Shown here: positions 44,245 to 53,686 of the stretch, piece by piece
How the letters are laid out: the number at the start of each line of letters is the position of its first letter
Position numbering within the stretch: the stretch's first letter is position 1
Assembly: GCA_011523635.1 (NCBI GenBank)
Contig: WTGI01000034.1
Location: 1 to 54,839 of the forward strand
Origin: Acidimicrobiia bacterium
GTDB taxonomy: Bacteria; Actinomycetota; Acidimicrobiia; Spongiisociales; Spongiisociaceae
Reading direction: 5' to 3'
Length of the DNA stretch: 54,839 nucleotides
The notes under the pieces: model-generated
Database searches by the model: none
Told to the model about the DNA's origin: nothing
Seen by the model: the letters and a program-made list of their open reading frames with translations, nothing else
Program-made: the position numbers and the translations under genes

Positions 44245-45983
44245 GGCTCGACTCGGACAGTGACGATCTCCGCGCCGTAGTACTTCCGGTGGCGTATGGA
44301 GGATGCGTAGTGCCGCAGGAGGCGGAAGGAAATCTCCCGCTCATCCGGTTGATCGCTCCGTTCGTCGAGATAGGAAAGCCGGTCCTCCAGGTTGTCCTCC
44401 ACATAGACCGTGATGTAGTCCAACTCAACAGCTCCGCTGTCGGGACGCGCCACGATGACCAGGCGGGGTGGAGCATCATCGGCCGGTTGCGGGTCCGCGG
44501 GTTGTAACAGGCTCGACAGCGTCTCCTCGCCGGCAGCCCGCAGCAGATCGGTCGACGCCGCGTTCCACCCCATCCCGGTGGCCAATTCGGTGAGGTAGTC
44601 ATCTATCTCGGGCAGGGCGGACATGTCCATCCGGACCTCGAGCCGAGCCCGGCGGCGACCGGTGGCTTCGATGAACAGGGTGAGAATGAGGGCGATCAGC
44701 GCTCCCAACATCATCCCGGAGTCCAGCGAGGCGCCCCAAGTCCCACCCAGCAGGTCACTGAACACACCCCGACCGTCCATGCCGACTCCGATCGAGAACG
44801 CCAGCGCGACCACGAGGGCTTTCCGGTGATCGAGACCGTCGCGGAGCACAGTCCTCATGCCCTCCACGAACAGCATTCCCATCAGGACGAGCAGGTAGGC
44901 CCCCATGACGGGTCTGGGAATGGTCAGCAGGAAGGCCACCAGCTTGGGCAGAAACGCCAGTGCCACCAGGAATGCCCCCATCAGATACCCGACCCGGCGG
45001 GAGGCCACTCCGGTGAAACCGGCAAGGGCCGCGCTCATTGACGAGACTCCGGTCATAGGGGGGATACCGGCGGCCGCTGACAGCAACGAGCCCGCCCCGT
45101 TGGCGTTCATGAGTCCCTGGACCATCCGGAAGTCGCTGGTCCCGGGTTGCCGTCGCGACACCTGCTGGATGACCAAGCCGTCACCGATGTTCTTGATACC
45201 GACCATCAGGCTGATGATCACGAAGACCGGTACGAGCGCCCAGAACTCCTCACCGGGTGTCAGATCGAGTCCGGGCAGATGGATCCGGGGGATACCCAGC
45301 CAGGGCGCGTCGAGAACGGGCCCGATGTCGTAGCTCCCCATCAGCGCCCCCGCTACGCAACCGACCACTATCCCGATGAGCGAGGTCCAGAGCCGCCAGA
45401 TACCCACACCGCGCAGGACCAGCCCGGCGGTCACCGCCAGCGTCACGGCGGCGATAACCACCCCGGCCCCGGCCGGCGCGCCGGGCGGGACTTCATCCAT
45501 CCTGTCGAGCGCGACCGGAAGGACGGTGGCCGCGATCAGCATCAGCACCGTACCGGTTACCACCGGCGTGATCAGGACCCGCAGCAAGGAGAGCCATCTT
45601 GCCAGCGCGAACTGGATCAAGGCTGATATGACGAACAGGCCGGCCAGCAATTCCGGACCGCCGCTGGACAGCGCCAGGAGGGAGACCGCTATGTAGCTCG
45701 GTGAGACGACCGCTATGACGAGATGTCCGGCGCCCAACCGTCCTATCCGGCCCGCCTGGAGAGCCGTAGTTATACCGCCCACCACCAAGGCCGCGAACAC
45801 CGCCCATTCCACGTAACTTCCGGGCTGGCCGGATGCCTGGGCGATGACCGCCACGATGACCACCGTCGTGGGCAGGATGAGCATGACGCCCTGGATCGCA
45901 ACACCGGCCGTTAACGGAAGCGGGCTCCAGTCATCGGGCTCGTACCGGATGTTCTCGTTGACTCGCACCCTTCCGTACTCCAT
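44241..45983 (-). CDS. NCS2-type nucleobase permease with C-terminal cytosolic domain
   Basis: 580 aa. The first ~440 residues form a uracil/xanthine permease with about 12-14 membrane segments and NCS2-type segments (AGHLVIAVVSPSYIAVS, MNANGAGSLLSAAAGIPPMT, MGAYLLVLMGMLFVEGMRT). Residues ~450-580 form a soluble domain (ALPEIDDYLTELATGMGWN, ETLSSLLQPADPQP, LDYITVYVEDNLEDRLSY) that resembles degenerate RsbW/HATPase-like regulators, without an obvious ATP motif. NCS2 proteins usually stop near 430-480 aa. The substrate could be a purine, a pyrimidine or another anion. The gene is divergent from the MFS gene. Confidence 0.75.
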   Translation of the reverse strand: MEYGRVRVNENIRYEPDDWSPLPLTAGVAIQGVMLILPTTVVIVAVIAQASGQPGSYVEWAVFAALVVGGITTALQAGRIGRLGAGHLVIAVVSPSYIAVSLLALSSGGPELLAGLFVISALIQFALARWLSLLRVLITPVVTGTVLMLIAATVLPVALDRMDEVPPGAPAGAGVVIAAVTLAVTAGLVLRGVGIWRLWTSLIGIVVGCVAGALMGSYDIGPVLDAPWLGIPRIHLPGLDLTPGEEFWALVPVFVIISLMVGIKNIGDGLVIQQVSRRQPGTSDFRMVQGLMNANGAGSLLSAAAGIPPMTGVSSMSAALAGFTGVASRRVGYLMGAFLVALAFLPKLVAFLLTIPRPVMGAYLLVLMGMLFVEGMRTVLRDGLDHRKALVVALAFSIGVGMDGRGVFSDLLGGTWGASLDSGMMLGALIALILTLFIEATGRRRARLEVRMDMSALPEIDDYLTELATGMGWNAASTDLLRAAGEETLSSLLQPADPQPADDAPPRLVIVARPDSGAVELDYITVYVEDNLEDRLSYLDERSDQPDEREISFRLLRHYASSIRHRKYYGAEIVTVRVEP

Positions 45984-46194
45984 CCGCCATGTCGCCGCTG
46001 CCGGACGGCAACTCGGGATCGTCCGCGGACGACGTTAGCCCCTGATGCCCTAGATGCCGGATAGCCGGGGGACGGATCCAGCCCCGAGGACGGGTTGTGT
46101 GATCGGCGACACGTTCGACCCATCGGTAGAGGAGCGGTGCCTATGGCCGGGCGTCTACTCTCCGACCGGTGAACTCATCCACTTGGACGGGTTG

Positions 46195-47418
46195 ATGGTC
46201 GGTCCTGATCCGAACACGGAGCATGGTGAAACAGCTCGTGCGTTCCCAGGATGGTTGATGATTCCGGGGTTGGTGGTCGGGCACTCGGTCTTCCACTGGA
46301 TCACGCAGAGCTTTGTGGTGGTGCTTCCCGAGATCCAGCAGGCCTTCAGCCTCAGCAGCGTCGCCCTCGGCGGCATCCTTTCCGCTCGGGAACTGGCCAG
46401 CGGCCTGGTGAAGATACCGGCAGGGTTGGCGTCCGATGCCCTGGCAAGATACTGGCGCTGGCTGCTCGTCACATGTCTGGTAGCGGGCGCGTCGGGAGCT
46501 CTCGTCATCGGAGTCTCTACCAGCTATGCCCTGGTCGTGGCCGGAATGATCACCGTGACCGTCGCCCACTCCGTATGGCACCTGCCCGCGTCCGCATCGT
46601 TGTCGCACCACTTCCGTCTCCGGCGGGGGATGGCGTTGTCATTCCACGGCATCGGGGGCGGTGTGGGGGACGCCCTCGGTCCAATCGTCACCGGAGCCCT
46701 CCTGCTGATCATGACCTGGCGGGAGTTACTGACCACCTACTCACTGGCGGCCTTCGCTCTGGGGGTGATCGCCATCTGGGCCTACAGCCACATCGGGCGC
46801 ACACCCACCGCGCCCGGGCCGGCGGTCGGGCAGCGGATAGAGCTCACCGGCCGGCTGGTGAAAGACCCCGTCCTCTGGGGGCTGGCCCTCGTTTACGGCC
46901 TGCGGGCCATGGCGTTGGTGGCCCTCGTCACCATCCTGCCTCTCTACCTCGACAACGAACTGGCGCTCAGTCCGGCTTCCCGGGGATTCCACATCGGACT
47001 GCTCATCGTCATAGGGCTCCTGACCAAACCGGTGGTCGGCCACCTGTCAGACCGGTTGGGACGTAAGCAGGTGATGGTTCCGGGGTTGGTCTGGTCCGCG
47101 GCGATGGCACTCTCCCTGACCGTATTCGACACAGGCGTACCCCTCACCGCCGCTGTCGCCCTGCTTGGACTGTTCCTCTATCCCGATCAGCCTGTGCTGA
47201 CTGCTTCGGTCTTCGATCTCGTGGGACCGGACGTGGGCAGCACCGCCCTGGGCCTTGTCTCCTTCTCGGGTGGTCTGATGGCTGCGGTCTCCCCGCTCAT
47301 CGCCGGCGCGCTCTATCAGGCACGAGGATTCGGCACGGTGGCCATCTACGCCGCAATCCTCTTCGCAGCATCGGCGCTCGCTTTCGGGACGATCCCGGTC
47401 GCCGAACCCGCCGGTTGA
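46195..47418 (+). CDS. Major facilitator superfamily transporter
   Basis: About 407 aa from ATG 46195. An earlier ATG (46054) would add 47 residues that look non-coding. Twelve hydrophobic helices, with the loop 2-3 motif near SARELASGLVKIPAGLASD, a central cytosolic loop (SHIGRTPTAPGPAVGQRIEL), and KPVVGHLSDRLGRKQVM as the loop 8-9 copy of the Asp-Arg-x-Gly-Arg motif. Substrate unknown; it resembles organic-anion or nitrate-type MFS members. It is divergent from the NCS2 permease. Confidence 0.82.
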   Translation: MVGPDPNTEHGETARAFPGWLMIPGLVVGHSVFHWITQSFVVVLPEIQQAFSLSSVALGGILSARELASGLVKIPAGLASDALARYWRWLLVTCLVAGASGALVIGVSTSYALVVAGMITVTVAHSVWHLPASASLSHHFRLRRGMALSFHGIGGGVGDALGPIVTGALLLIMTWRELLTTYSLAAFALGVIAIWAYSHIGRTPTAPGPAVGQRIELTGRLVKDPVLWGLALVYGLRAMALVALVTILPLYLDNELALSPASRGFHIGLLIVIGLLTKPVVGHLSDRLGRKQVMVPGLVWSAAMALSLTVFDTGVPLTAAVALLGLFLYPDQPVLTASVFDLVGPDVGSTALGLVSFSGGLMAAVSPLIAGALYQARGFGTVAIYAAILFAASALAFGTIPVAEPAG

Positions 47419-47580
47419 ACTGCTTCGCCGCACATCACCAAAGCCCGACCCTTCGATAGCGCGCCAACCCTGCGCGTGTTCCTGCTTCCGGCGATCGGGT
47501 CAAGAACTGAGCTCGGCCCCCAGCCGAGATCCACAATGACCGATACGCAGCGCACAACGCCGGGACAACGCCAGGAGGTC

Positions 47581-48288
47581 TCAGGTCATCACCCAGCCGC
47601 CGTTGACGTCGATGGTGGCGCCATTGACGTAGGCGGCTTCGTCAGAGGCGAGGAACGCCACCACCGTGGCCACCTCCACAGGCCGGGCGAAGCGGCGCAG
47701 GGGGATGTCGGCGGTGATCCTGGCTTCGATGGAAGGGTCACGTTCGAAGATTCCGGCTGCCATCGGGGTGACGATCGCCCCCGGCGTGATGGCGTTGGCC
47801 GTGACACCCTTCGGCCCGAGGTTCCGGGCGAAGTTCTTGGTGAACGCCACCAGACCGGCCTTGGCGGCCGAGTAGACCGCCGAGTCCGCCAGACCGCCAG
47901 TACGGGCGCCGATGCTCGAGATGTTGACGATCCGGCCCCATCCCCGGGCCGCCATCAGCGGGCCCAGTTCGCGACCCAGCAGGAACGGCGCTCGCAGGTT
48001 CACGGCCATCACGTGCTCGTAATCGCCCATGTCGAACGTCTCCAGCGGTTCCTGGACGAGGACCGCCGCGTTGTTGACCAGGACATCGACCTCCCCGGCC
48101 TCTGAAACCACCCGCAGGCACTCGTCTATACGGCTCAGGTCAGCCACGATCACGTCGGTGAGTGCGGCATCCGAGTGCGGTTTGATGTCGACCCCCACCA
48201 CCCGGAGGCCGGAGGCGGCCAGCTCCCCGGCGATGGCCCGCCCGATCCCCTGGGCGGTTCCGGTGACCAGCGCAGTGCGGGACGTCAT
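47581..48288 (-). CDS. SDR-family oxidoreductase
   Basis: 235 aa. TGTAQGIGRAIAGELAASG, NAD-type GVDIKPH, NNAAVL, and YSAAKAGLVAFTKNFAR are all present. The C-terminus GATIDVNGGWVMT is typical of 3-oxoacyl/sugar dehydrogenases. Its ATG lies in a 4-base overlap with the Gfo/Idh/MocA gene. It closes the operon that begins with the phosphotriesterase-like gene, so it likely oxidises or reduces a sugar-derived intermediate. Confidence 0.83.
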   Translation of the reverse strand: MTSRTALVTGTAQGIGRAIAGELAASGLRVVGVDIKPHSDAALTDVIVADLSRIDECLRVVSEAGEVDVLVNNAAVLVQEPLETFDMGDYEHVMAVNLRAPFLLGRELGPLMAARGWGRIVNISSIGARTGGLADSAVYSAAKAGLVAFTKNFARNLGPKGVTANAITPGAIVTPMAAGIFERDPSIEARITADIPLRRFARPVEVATVVAFLASDEAAYVNGATIDVNGGWVMT

Positions 48289-49355
48289 CGGCGAGCCACC
48301 CGGGCCACCTCGCCGGTCAGGGTGCTGCGGTAGGCCGCCTCGGTGACCTCTACGGCCCGCGCTCCCACCTGCCCCGGAGAGCAGTTCCGCACATCCTGGC
48401 CGAGAGCCAGATCGACTAGGGCGTGCACAGGCCCGTCGCAGTCGTAGTCCCCGGCATGCTCGTCAAGATCGAGCCGGACCGCGTCACCTCCCCCTCGGTA
48501 CCAGTACACCAACTCACGGCCCACATCCACCGACACCATCGCCTCCGACCCGATGATCCGGACCGATAGCACGTGCTTGTTGCCGTCGTAGCCCAGGTGG
48601 CAGGAGCTTCCCGAGATGGTGGCGAGCCCCCCGTTCGAGAAACGGACGCTGATGGCGTCGTGGAGTTCCACCGGCGCCTGGAGGGGTGCCGACATGAAGG
48701 AGAACGCTTCGAGGGCGCGCACGTCCTCGGCCAGCCAGAACGCCAGCCCGAGCGCGTGCGAGAGTTGGGCCTGCGCGTAGCCGCCGCCCGACACGTTGGG
48801 GTCCATGTAGGTCTCGGGCCGGGCGGCCGCCACCGACGACCCCGCCTCGTACGGAGCGCCGGCGGCCAGCAGCTCCCGGGCAGCCGAGGACATGTCGATC
48901 ATGATGTGCTCCACGTCGCCGAAGCCGCCGCCCTCCTCGACCAGTTCCTTCGCCCGGCGGACCATGGGCCGGTAGTTCCAACCCAGGGCCAGCAACAGGT
49001 GCCGGTCCAGGCGTTCCGCCGTTTCCACCAGATCCCACGCCTCGCCCGGGTCGAGTGTGAACGGCTTCTCGACCAGGACGTGGGCGCCGGAGAGCATCGC
49101 CGCCATGGCATGCTCGTAGTGGAACCGGTTGGGGCTCGAGACGATGCAGATGTCGAGTTGCTGATCGAGCACCTCGCGGTAGTCGGTGGCCGCCACCCGG
49201 AATCCGAACTCGCGCGCCACCCAGCCGAGCAACTCGGGGTCGGGACGGGCTACACCCACGAGCTCGACCTCGTTCGAACGCCGCACCAGGTTGGGAATGT
49301 GCGAGGCAACCGCCCAAGAACCCGCCCCGATTACTCCGGCCCTGAGCTTCGCCAT
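48285..49355 (-). CDS. Gfo/Idh/MocA-family oxidoreductase
   Basis: 356 aa. The N-terminal Rossmann motif is GVIGAGSWAVASHIP and the family signature is HVLVEKPFTLDPGEAWD with the catalytic Lys. The C-terminal alpha/beta domain holds GGYAQAQLSHALGL with a catalytic His candidate. Such enzymes oxidise inositols, sugars or glycosides with NAD(P). The gene lies 18 bases after the phosphotriesterase-like gene and overlaps the SDR gene. Substrate not determined. Confidence 0.85.
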   Translation of the reverse strand: MAKLRAGVIGAGSWAVASHIPNLVRRSNEVELVGVARPDPELLGWVAREFGFRVAATDYREVLDQQLDICIVSSPNRFHYEHAMAAMLSGAHVLVEKPFTLDPGEAWDLVETAERLDRHLLLALGWNYRPMVRRAKELVEEGGGFGDVEHIMIDMSSAARELLAAGAPYEAGSSVAAARPETYMDPNVSGGGYAQAQLSHALGLAFWLAEDVRALEAFSFMSAPLQAPVELHDAISVRFSNGGLATISGSSCHLGYDGNKHVLSVRIIGSEAMVSVDVGRELVYWYRGGGDAVRLDLDEHAGDYDCDGPVHALVDLALGQDVRNCSPGQVGARAVEVTEAAYRSTLTGEVARVARR

Positions 49356-49373
49356 GGAACCACCCCGTCCGGT

Positions 49374-50456
49374 TCACGGCGCGTTCATGGGGAACACCCG
49401 ACGCGGGTTCTCCACCAGGAGGGTTTGCAGAACCTCCTCGGTCGTTCCCCGGCGCCTCATCCACGGGACGATGTTCTCGAGGATGTGGTCGTAGCCGTGC
49501 CCGCCGTAGCGGTGGAGCCGGTGCTTGGTGCATATGTCCATCGAAACCAGAAGCCTCTCCGCGTAGCCGTGCCCGATCAGCAGGTCCAGCCTGTCCAGCC
49601 GCTGGGCGTCGCTGATGAAGGACAGCCCCGGCGGACGGCTGGGAACGATGCCGGCCGCGGTCTTCTCGGCCACGGTGGGGTACATGGAGGTCTCAACTCC
49701 GAACAGGTCGTACTCCAGGTAGCAGCCGCTCTCCGCGAACCGGAGCACTGCGTCGGCCTCCAGGATGGTCCGGTCAATGTGGGCCATGATTATCTTGTCC
49801 GTCGAGATCCCGACCTCGGTGAGAACGGACACGATCTCGGCCGGGGCGTCGGGATGGCGGCCCGGATGGACCATCACGGCAGCACCGGTCTCGATGGACG
49901 CCAGCGCCGCACCACGAAGGACCTTCCGCTCGTCGTCGCGCAGCGGCCAGAAGCAACCGAGTTCGCCGATGAACCCGGCCCGGACCCCGGTGTAGTCGAT
50001 ACCATCGGTGAGTTCCCCGATCATCTCGGCTGCCAGGTCTTCCTCTGAGCGGCTGCCCATGTCCGGAGGGTGGGTCTCGGCGACGTAGAAGCCGGTACCG
50101 GTCACGATCCGGACCCCGCTCCCCCGCGAGATCCGGACCAGGGCTCGCGGATCGCGGGCGATGTAGCGGGTGGTGGGATCGATGAGGGTGTCACCCCCGG
50201 CCCGGTAGTACCAGGCGGCCTCCTTCCGGGCAGTCTCCTCGTCGTAGAGCTGCAGGTTGTCCACGCTGGAAGTCCAGTACTGGCGCACCCACTCGATGTT
50301 CCGCTCCGACACCGGCTCGTGGGCCCGGTGGCGCTCAGAAGCCTCCAACGGTTCCACGAACGAGGGGTTGAGCAGCAACAGATGCTCGTGCGGCATCGTC
50401 ACCCCGAGTTCCTCCGGGGCGATGGCCCCGGTGACGGTCTGGACAACGGCGGTCAT
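49374..50456 (-). CDS. Phosphotriesterase-family (PHP-like) metallohydrolase, probable lactonase
   Basis: 360 aa with an SD GGAGG at ATG 50456. Binuclear metal residues: His23 and His25 in MPHEHLLLLN, Glu of GFIGELGCFW near 165 as the bridging carboxylate (Lys in many homologues), His in MVHPGRH, His in IIMAHIDRTI, and Asp in VSMDICTKHRL. The family includes lactonases and phosphotriesterases. With Gfo/Idh and SDR neighbours a sugar lactone is a reasonable guess. It is first of the three-gene operon. Confidence 0.83.
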   Translation of the reverse strand: MTAVVQTVTGAIAPEELGVTMPHEHLLLLNPSFVEPLEASERHRAHEPVSERNIEWVRQYWTSSVDNLQLYDEETARKEAAWYYRAGGDTLIDPTTRYIARDPRALVRISRGSGVRIVTGTGFYVAETHPPDMGSRSEEDLAAEMIGELTDGIDYTGVRAGFIGELGCFWPLRDDERKVLRGAALASIETGAAVMVHPGRHPDAPAEIVSVLTEVGISTDKIIMAHIDRTILEADAVLRFAESGCYLEYDLFGVETSMYPTVAEKTAAGIVPSRPPGLSFISDAQRLDRLDLLIGHGYAERLLVSMDICTKHRLHRYGGHGYDHILENIVPWMRRRGTTEEVLQTLLVENPRRVFPMNAP

Positions 50457-50579
50457 TCGGAGACCTCCATACGGCTCCTGATCACGGCGTGATGCCGATG
50501 CCGCCTGATCGTAACGAATGGCTCCGAAGGGATCGTGCCGCCACTCGACCCATGCGGCTTCCCGGACGTGGAAGGCCGA

Positions 50580-51455
50580 TCACCTTTCCAGACCGGCCTC
50601 GGTTTCGAGATGGCGACAGAGGACGGCGCCGTCGAAGTCCCCCATACCGGCGGCGCTGGCCCGGCGGTAAACGTCGAGTGCCGCGTCGAGCAGCGGCGTA
50701 GGGGCACCTGCCGTTCTCGCGAAATCCTTGATGATCTCGGCATCCTTGAGGAGGAGGTCGAGGCGGCCCGCCGGCGGGTAGTCATCGATCACCATCATCG
50801 GACCCCTGATCTCGAGCATCTTCGAGGAGCCGGTACTGTCCTCGGCCAGTCGCTGCACGGTCGCCGGGTCCATGCCAGCCGCCATGCCAAGAACGTGGGC
50901 CTCGGCGACAACCAGGGTATGCACCACCACCAGCAGGTTGGAGATGTACTTCATCCTCGACCCGTTCCCGAACTCCCCCAGGTAGTGGCTCGACCGGCCG
51001 ATGGCTCTGAACACGGCGCGGGCCCGGTCGAAGCCCTCGCCGCTCCCGGACGCGAACACCACAAGGGTGCCTTCGGTCGCCTGGAGCCCGGTTCCTGAGA
51101 CCGGGGTATCCATCAGTTCGATGCCGGACGCCGCCAGGACATCCCTGGCCGCCGTCTTGGCTGCGAGGGGAAATGTCCCGGTCTCCAGGCACAGCAGTCC
51201 CTCCCGGCCATGCACTGTCATCTGAGAGGCAACGTCGGCAAGGGCCGACGGGGTGGGCAACGAGAAGATCACGATCTCGGAGATGGCTCCCACGGCTCCC
51301 GCCGAGTCCTCGATCCGGACTCCCGCCTCGGCTGCGGAGGATCGTCGCCGGGGGTCGATGTCGAAACCTGCGACCGTGTGACCGGCGGCAACCAGGTTGG
51401 CCGCCATGCCTGAGCCCATGGCCCCGAGCCCGATCACTCCGACCACCCCGGTCAT
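50580..51455 (-). CDS. 3-hydroxyisobutyrate dehydrogenase-family protein
   Basis: 291 aa after AAGGAG. The dinucleotide motif is GVIGLGAMGSGMAANL, then DTPVSGTGLQATEGTL and the catalytic Lys in GNGSRMKYISNLL near residue 170. The sequence differs from the member at 14326-15213 (for example TPVSGTG in place of APVSGGD), so the two are not recent copies. Likely a 2-hydroxy- or 3-hydroxyacid dehydrogenase. It lies upstream of the phosphotriesterase operon with 123 bases between. Confidence 0.84.
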   Translation of the reverse strand: MTGVVGVIGLGAMGSGMAANLVAAGHTVAGFDIDPRRRSSAAEAGVRIEDSAGAVGAISEIVIFSLPTPSALADVASQMTVHGREGLLCLETGTFPLAAKTAARDVLAASGIELMDTPVSGTGLQATEGTLVVFASGSGEGFDRARAVFRAIGRSSHYLGEFGNGSRMKYISNLLVVVHTLVVAEAHVLGMAAGMDPATVQRLAEDSTGSSKMLEIRGPMMVIDDYPPAGRLDLLLKDAEIIKDFARTAGAPTPLLDAALDVYRRASAAGMGDFDGAVLCRHLETEAGLER

Positions 51456-51501
51456 CTGTTGCTCCTTCGAGTGGAAGGGCCGCCCGGTCTACTAGCGCGG
51501 G

Positions 51502-51987
51502 TCAAGGAAGATCATCCCACTGCTCCCGGGTGTACTCCCGTCCCGGATAGGCCACCCGGTCAAACGGCCACTCGTCATCAACCCAACGGCGAACCGTCTC
51601 GTAGAGTTCCGCATCGAGTCCGGTGTCCGCCTCGCTCGCTCGAACCCACATCGACACCTCCGCGTCAATCCCCTCTTTGGATGGTGGGTCGATGTAGAGA
51701 CAACCGAGTTGCACGCTCTCGTCGAGGCTCATTACCGCAAAGGCGAAGGATCGACGGAGTTGGCCCTCCTTCTGGTGCCAGGCTAGATCGATCATGTCCT
51801 GGATCAGCGTCAGGTCATAGCTCGGCCAACCGGGAGAGCTGAATAGGCAACCCCTGAGGTAATCGACGCTGGTCATCACGGCGTCATAGTCCTTGAAGGT
51901 GTCATGGATCGTTATCGGCCGGATCCTGAAGCTCCCGGTCTCGACTCCGTATGGGACCTCCATGTCACGCGGGATGAGCCTCGCCAC
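51502..51987 (-). CDS. GNAT-like protein, probable acyltransferase
   Basis: 161 aa with GTG after GGGAGG. The N-terminal strand FRIRPITIHDTFKDYDAV and RRSFAFAVMSLDESVQLGCL recall GNAT proteins. The acetyl-CoA-binding Q/RxxGxG/A motif is not clear, so activity is uncertain. It is Trp- and Asp-rich (WVRASEADTGLDAELYETV, WVDDEWPFD). It is upstream of the HIBADH-type gene by 46 bases. A hypothetical protein of another fold is possible. Confidence 0.5.
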   Translation of the reverse strand: MARLIPRDMEVPYGVETGSFRIRPITIHDTFKDYDAVMTSVDYLRGCLFSSPGWPSYDLTLIQDMIDLAWHQKEGQLRRSFAFAVMSLDESVQLGCLYIDPPSKEGIDAEVSMWVRASEADTGLDAELYETVRRWVDDEWPFDRVAYPGREYTREQWDDLP

Positions 51988-52135
51988 GTCACCTCCCGAG
52001 AGCGGTTTCCATTGCCGCGGGGCACGACCCCGAGAACGGGCCCTTCACAGGCTGGTCACTCCTGTAGCGAGGATAGTGTCGGCTCGGACCCTCGTCTTCG
52101 AGTTGCCGATGAACCACCGCAGCGAGCGGCACCGA

Positions 52136-53686
52136 TTATCCGGCGGCCGCAGCCTCTACGGTGTCCTCGGCGGCCTGGCGGATGAGTCGGGCTCGATCCA
52201 CCTCGCTCGCCCGGTGGCGGGCAACGACGCGGCCCCGTGACATGACCACGATGGTGTCGGAGATGCGGATGACCTCCTCGATGTCCGACGTGACGATGAG
52301 CACCGCGATGCCCTCGTCAGCGAACCTCCGCAGCACGTGATATATCTGCGCTCGGGCGCCCACGTCCACCCCGCGCGTCGGCTCGGCCAGCACCAGCAAT
52401 CTCGACTCGCGCTCCAGCCAGCGCCCCAGGACCACCTTCTGCTGGTTGCCCCCCGACAGAGTGTCGACGATCTGGGTGGCGCCTCCCTTGCCACGGATGT
52501 CGAGGGTCTCGTACCACCTTTCGAACACCTTGGCAGTGGCCATCGGCGGTAGCAGGCCGACCTTGGTCATCCATGGCCAGGACGCCACGCTCAGGTTCTC
52601 GGCCACGTTCAGAACGGTGAGCAACCCGTCGGTCTTGCGGTCGATCGGGACGAAGCCGATCCCGAAACGGGCGATGGCGTCCTTGGGCGAGTTTGGCTGG
52701 CCGCTCTGCTCGCCCACGCGCATGGAGCCGGCGATCATCTCCCGGAGCCCGAAGACCGCCTCGGCCAGTTCCAACGCTCCGCAGCCGATCCTCCCGAAGA
52801 GCGACAGTATCTCCCCCTCGCGCACCTCCAGGTCCACGTCCCTGAACACACCCTCGGAAGTGGCGCCTTCGACGGTCAGGACGGGTTCACCGATTCCGTG
52901 GCCATCCCCACGCAGGGAGGCCACCTCCTCCTCCAGCTCGTGCCCGACCATGGCTTCGACCATCTCCTTGCGGCCGAACTCGCTGACCGGTCCCTCGGCG
53001 ACCGCGTCTCCGTCCCGGAAGACCAGCACGTTGTCGGCGATCCGCTCCACCTCGTCGAGCCGATGGGTTATGTAGATGATGGCCACGCCCTGGGCCTTCA
53101 GACGTTCTATGAAGGCGAAGAGCGCATCCGTCTCCTCGAGTGTCAGCGCCGAGGTCGGCTCGTCGAGGATAAGGAGGCGGGCGCTTCCGGCCAGGGCCCG
53201 GGCTATCTCCAGCACCTGGCGCTCGGCCACGCCGAGGGTGCCCACCAGGGCCCGGATGGGCAACTCGATGCCGAGCTTCTCAAGAATCTCCCTCGCGTCG
53301 CGACGCACCCGGGACCAGTCGACCAGACCGAAGCGGTTGCGCGGCAGGCGGCCCAGTGACAGGTTCTCGGCAACCGTGAGATCGGGGGCGTCCGAGAACT
53401 CCTGGTAGATGACCCGGAGCCCGTAGGCGCCAGCGTCGCGCGGGCTGCGGATGTCCGCCTCCTCGCCGTCGATGACTATGACGCCGGCATCCCGCTTGTA
53501 GTCACCGGCGAGGATCTTGATGGCGGTCGATTTGCCGGCGCCGTTCTCGCCCAGGAGAGCGAGGACCTCGCCGCCCTTCACCGTTATGTCCACGCCGTGG
53601 AGGACCTCAACCCCGCCGAAGCTCTTGCGGAGTCCGGTAGCCCGGAGTTCGAGCCTCTGGTTCAGCGCTCCGTTCTCCGACGTCAT
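52136..53686 (-). CDS. Sugar ABC transporter ATPase with two ABC domains (RbsA type, CUT2)
   Basis: 516 aa with two ATPase halves. First half: Walker A LLGENGAGKSTAIK, signature LGVAERQVLEIARAL, Walker B LLILDEPTSAL, and ITHRLDEV. Second half: a degenerate Walker A region (LFGRIGCGALELAEAVFG) and signature TLSGGNQQKVVLGRWL with Walker B LLVLAEPTRGVD. This is normal for RbsA/MglA proteins, where the second site is weaker. It overlaps the permease gene by 4 bases. It energises import of a monosaccharide or similar. Confidence 0.92.
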   Translation of the reverse strand: MTSENGALNQRLELRATGLRKSFGGVEVLHGVDITVKGGEVLALLGENGAGKSTAIKILAGDYKRDAGVIVIDGEEADIRSPRDAGAYGLRVIYQEFSDAPDLTVAENLSLGRLPRNRFGLVDWSRVRRDAREILEKLGIELPIRALVGTLGVAERQVLEIARALAGSARLLILDEPTSALTLEETDALFAFIERLKAQGVAIIYITHRLDEVERIADNVLVFRDGDAVAEGPVSEFGRKEMVEAMVGHELEEEVASLRGDGHGIGEPVLTVEGATSEGVFRDVDLEVREGEILSLFGRIGCGALELAEAVFGLREMIAGSMRVGEQSGQPNSPKDAIARFGIGFVPIDRKTDGLLTVLNVAENLSVASWPWMTKVGLLPPMATAKVFERWYETLDIRGKGGATQIVDTLSGGNQQKVVLGRWLERESRLLVLAEPTRGVDVGARAQIYHVLRRFADEGIAVLIVTSDIEEVIRISDTIVVMSRGRVVARHRASEVDRARLIRQAAEDTVEAAAAG

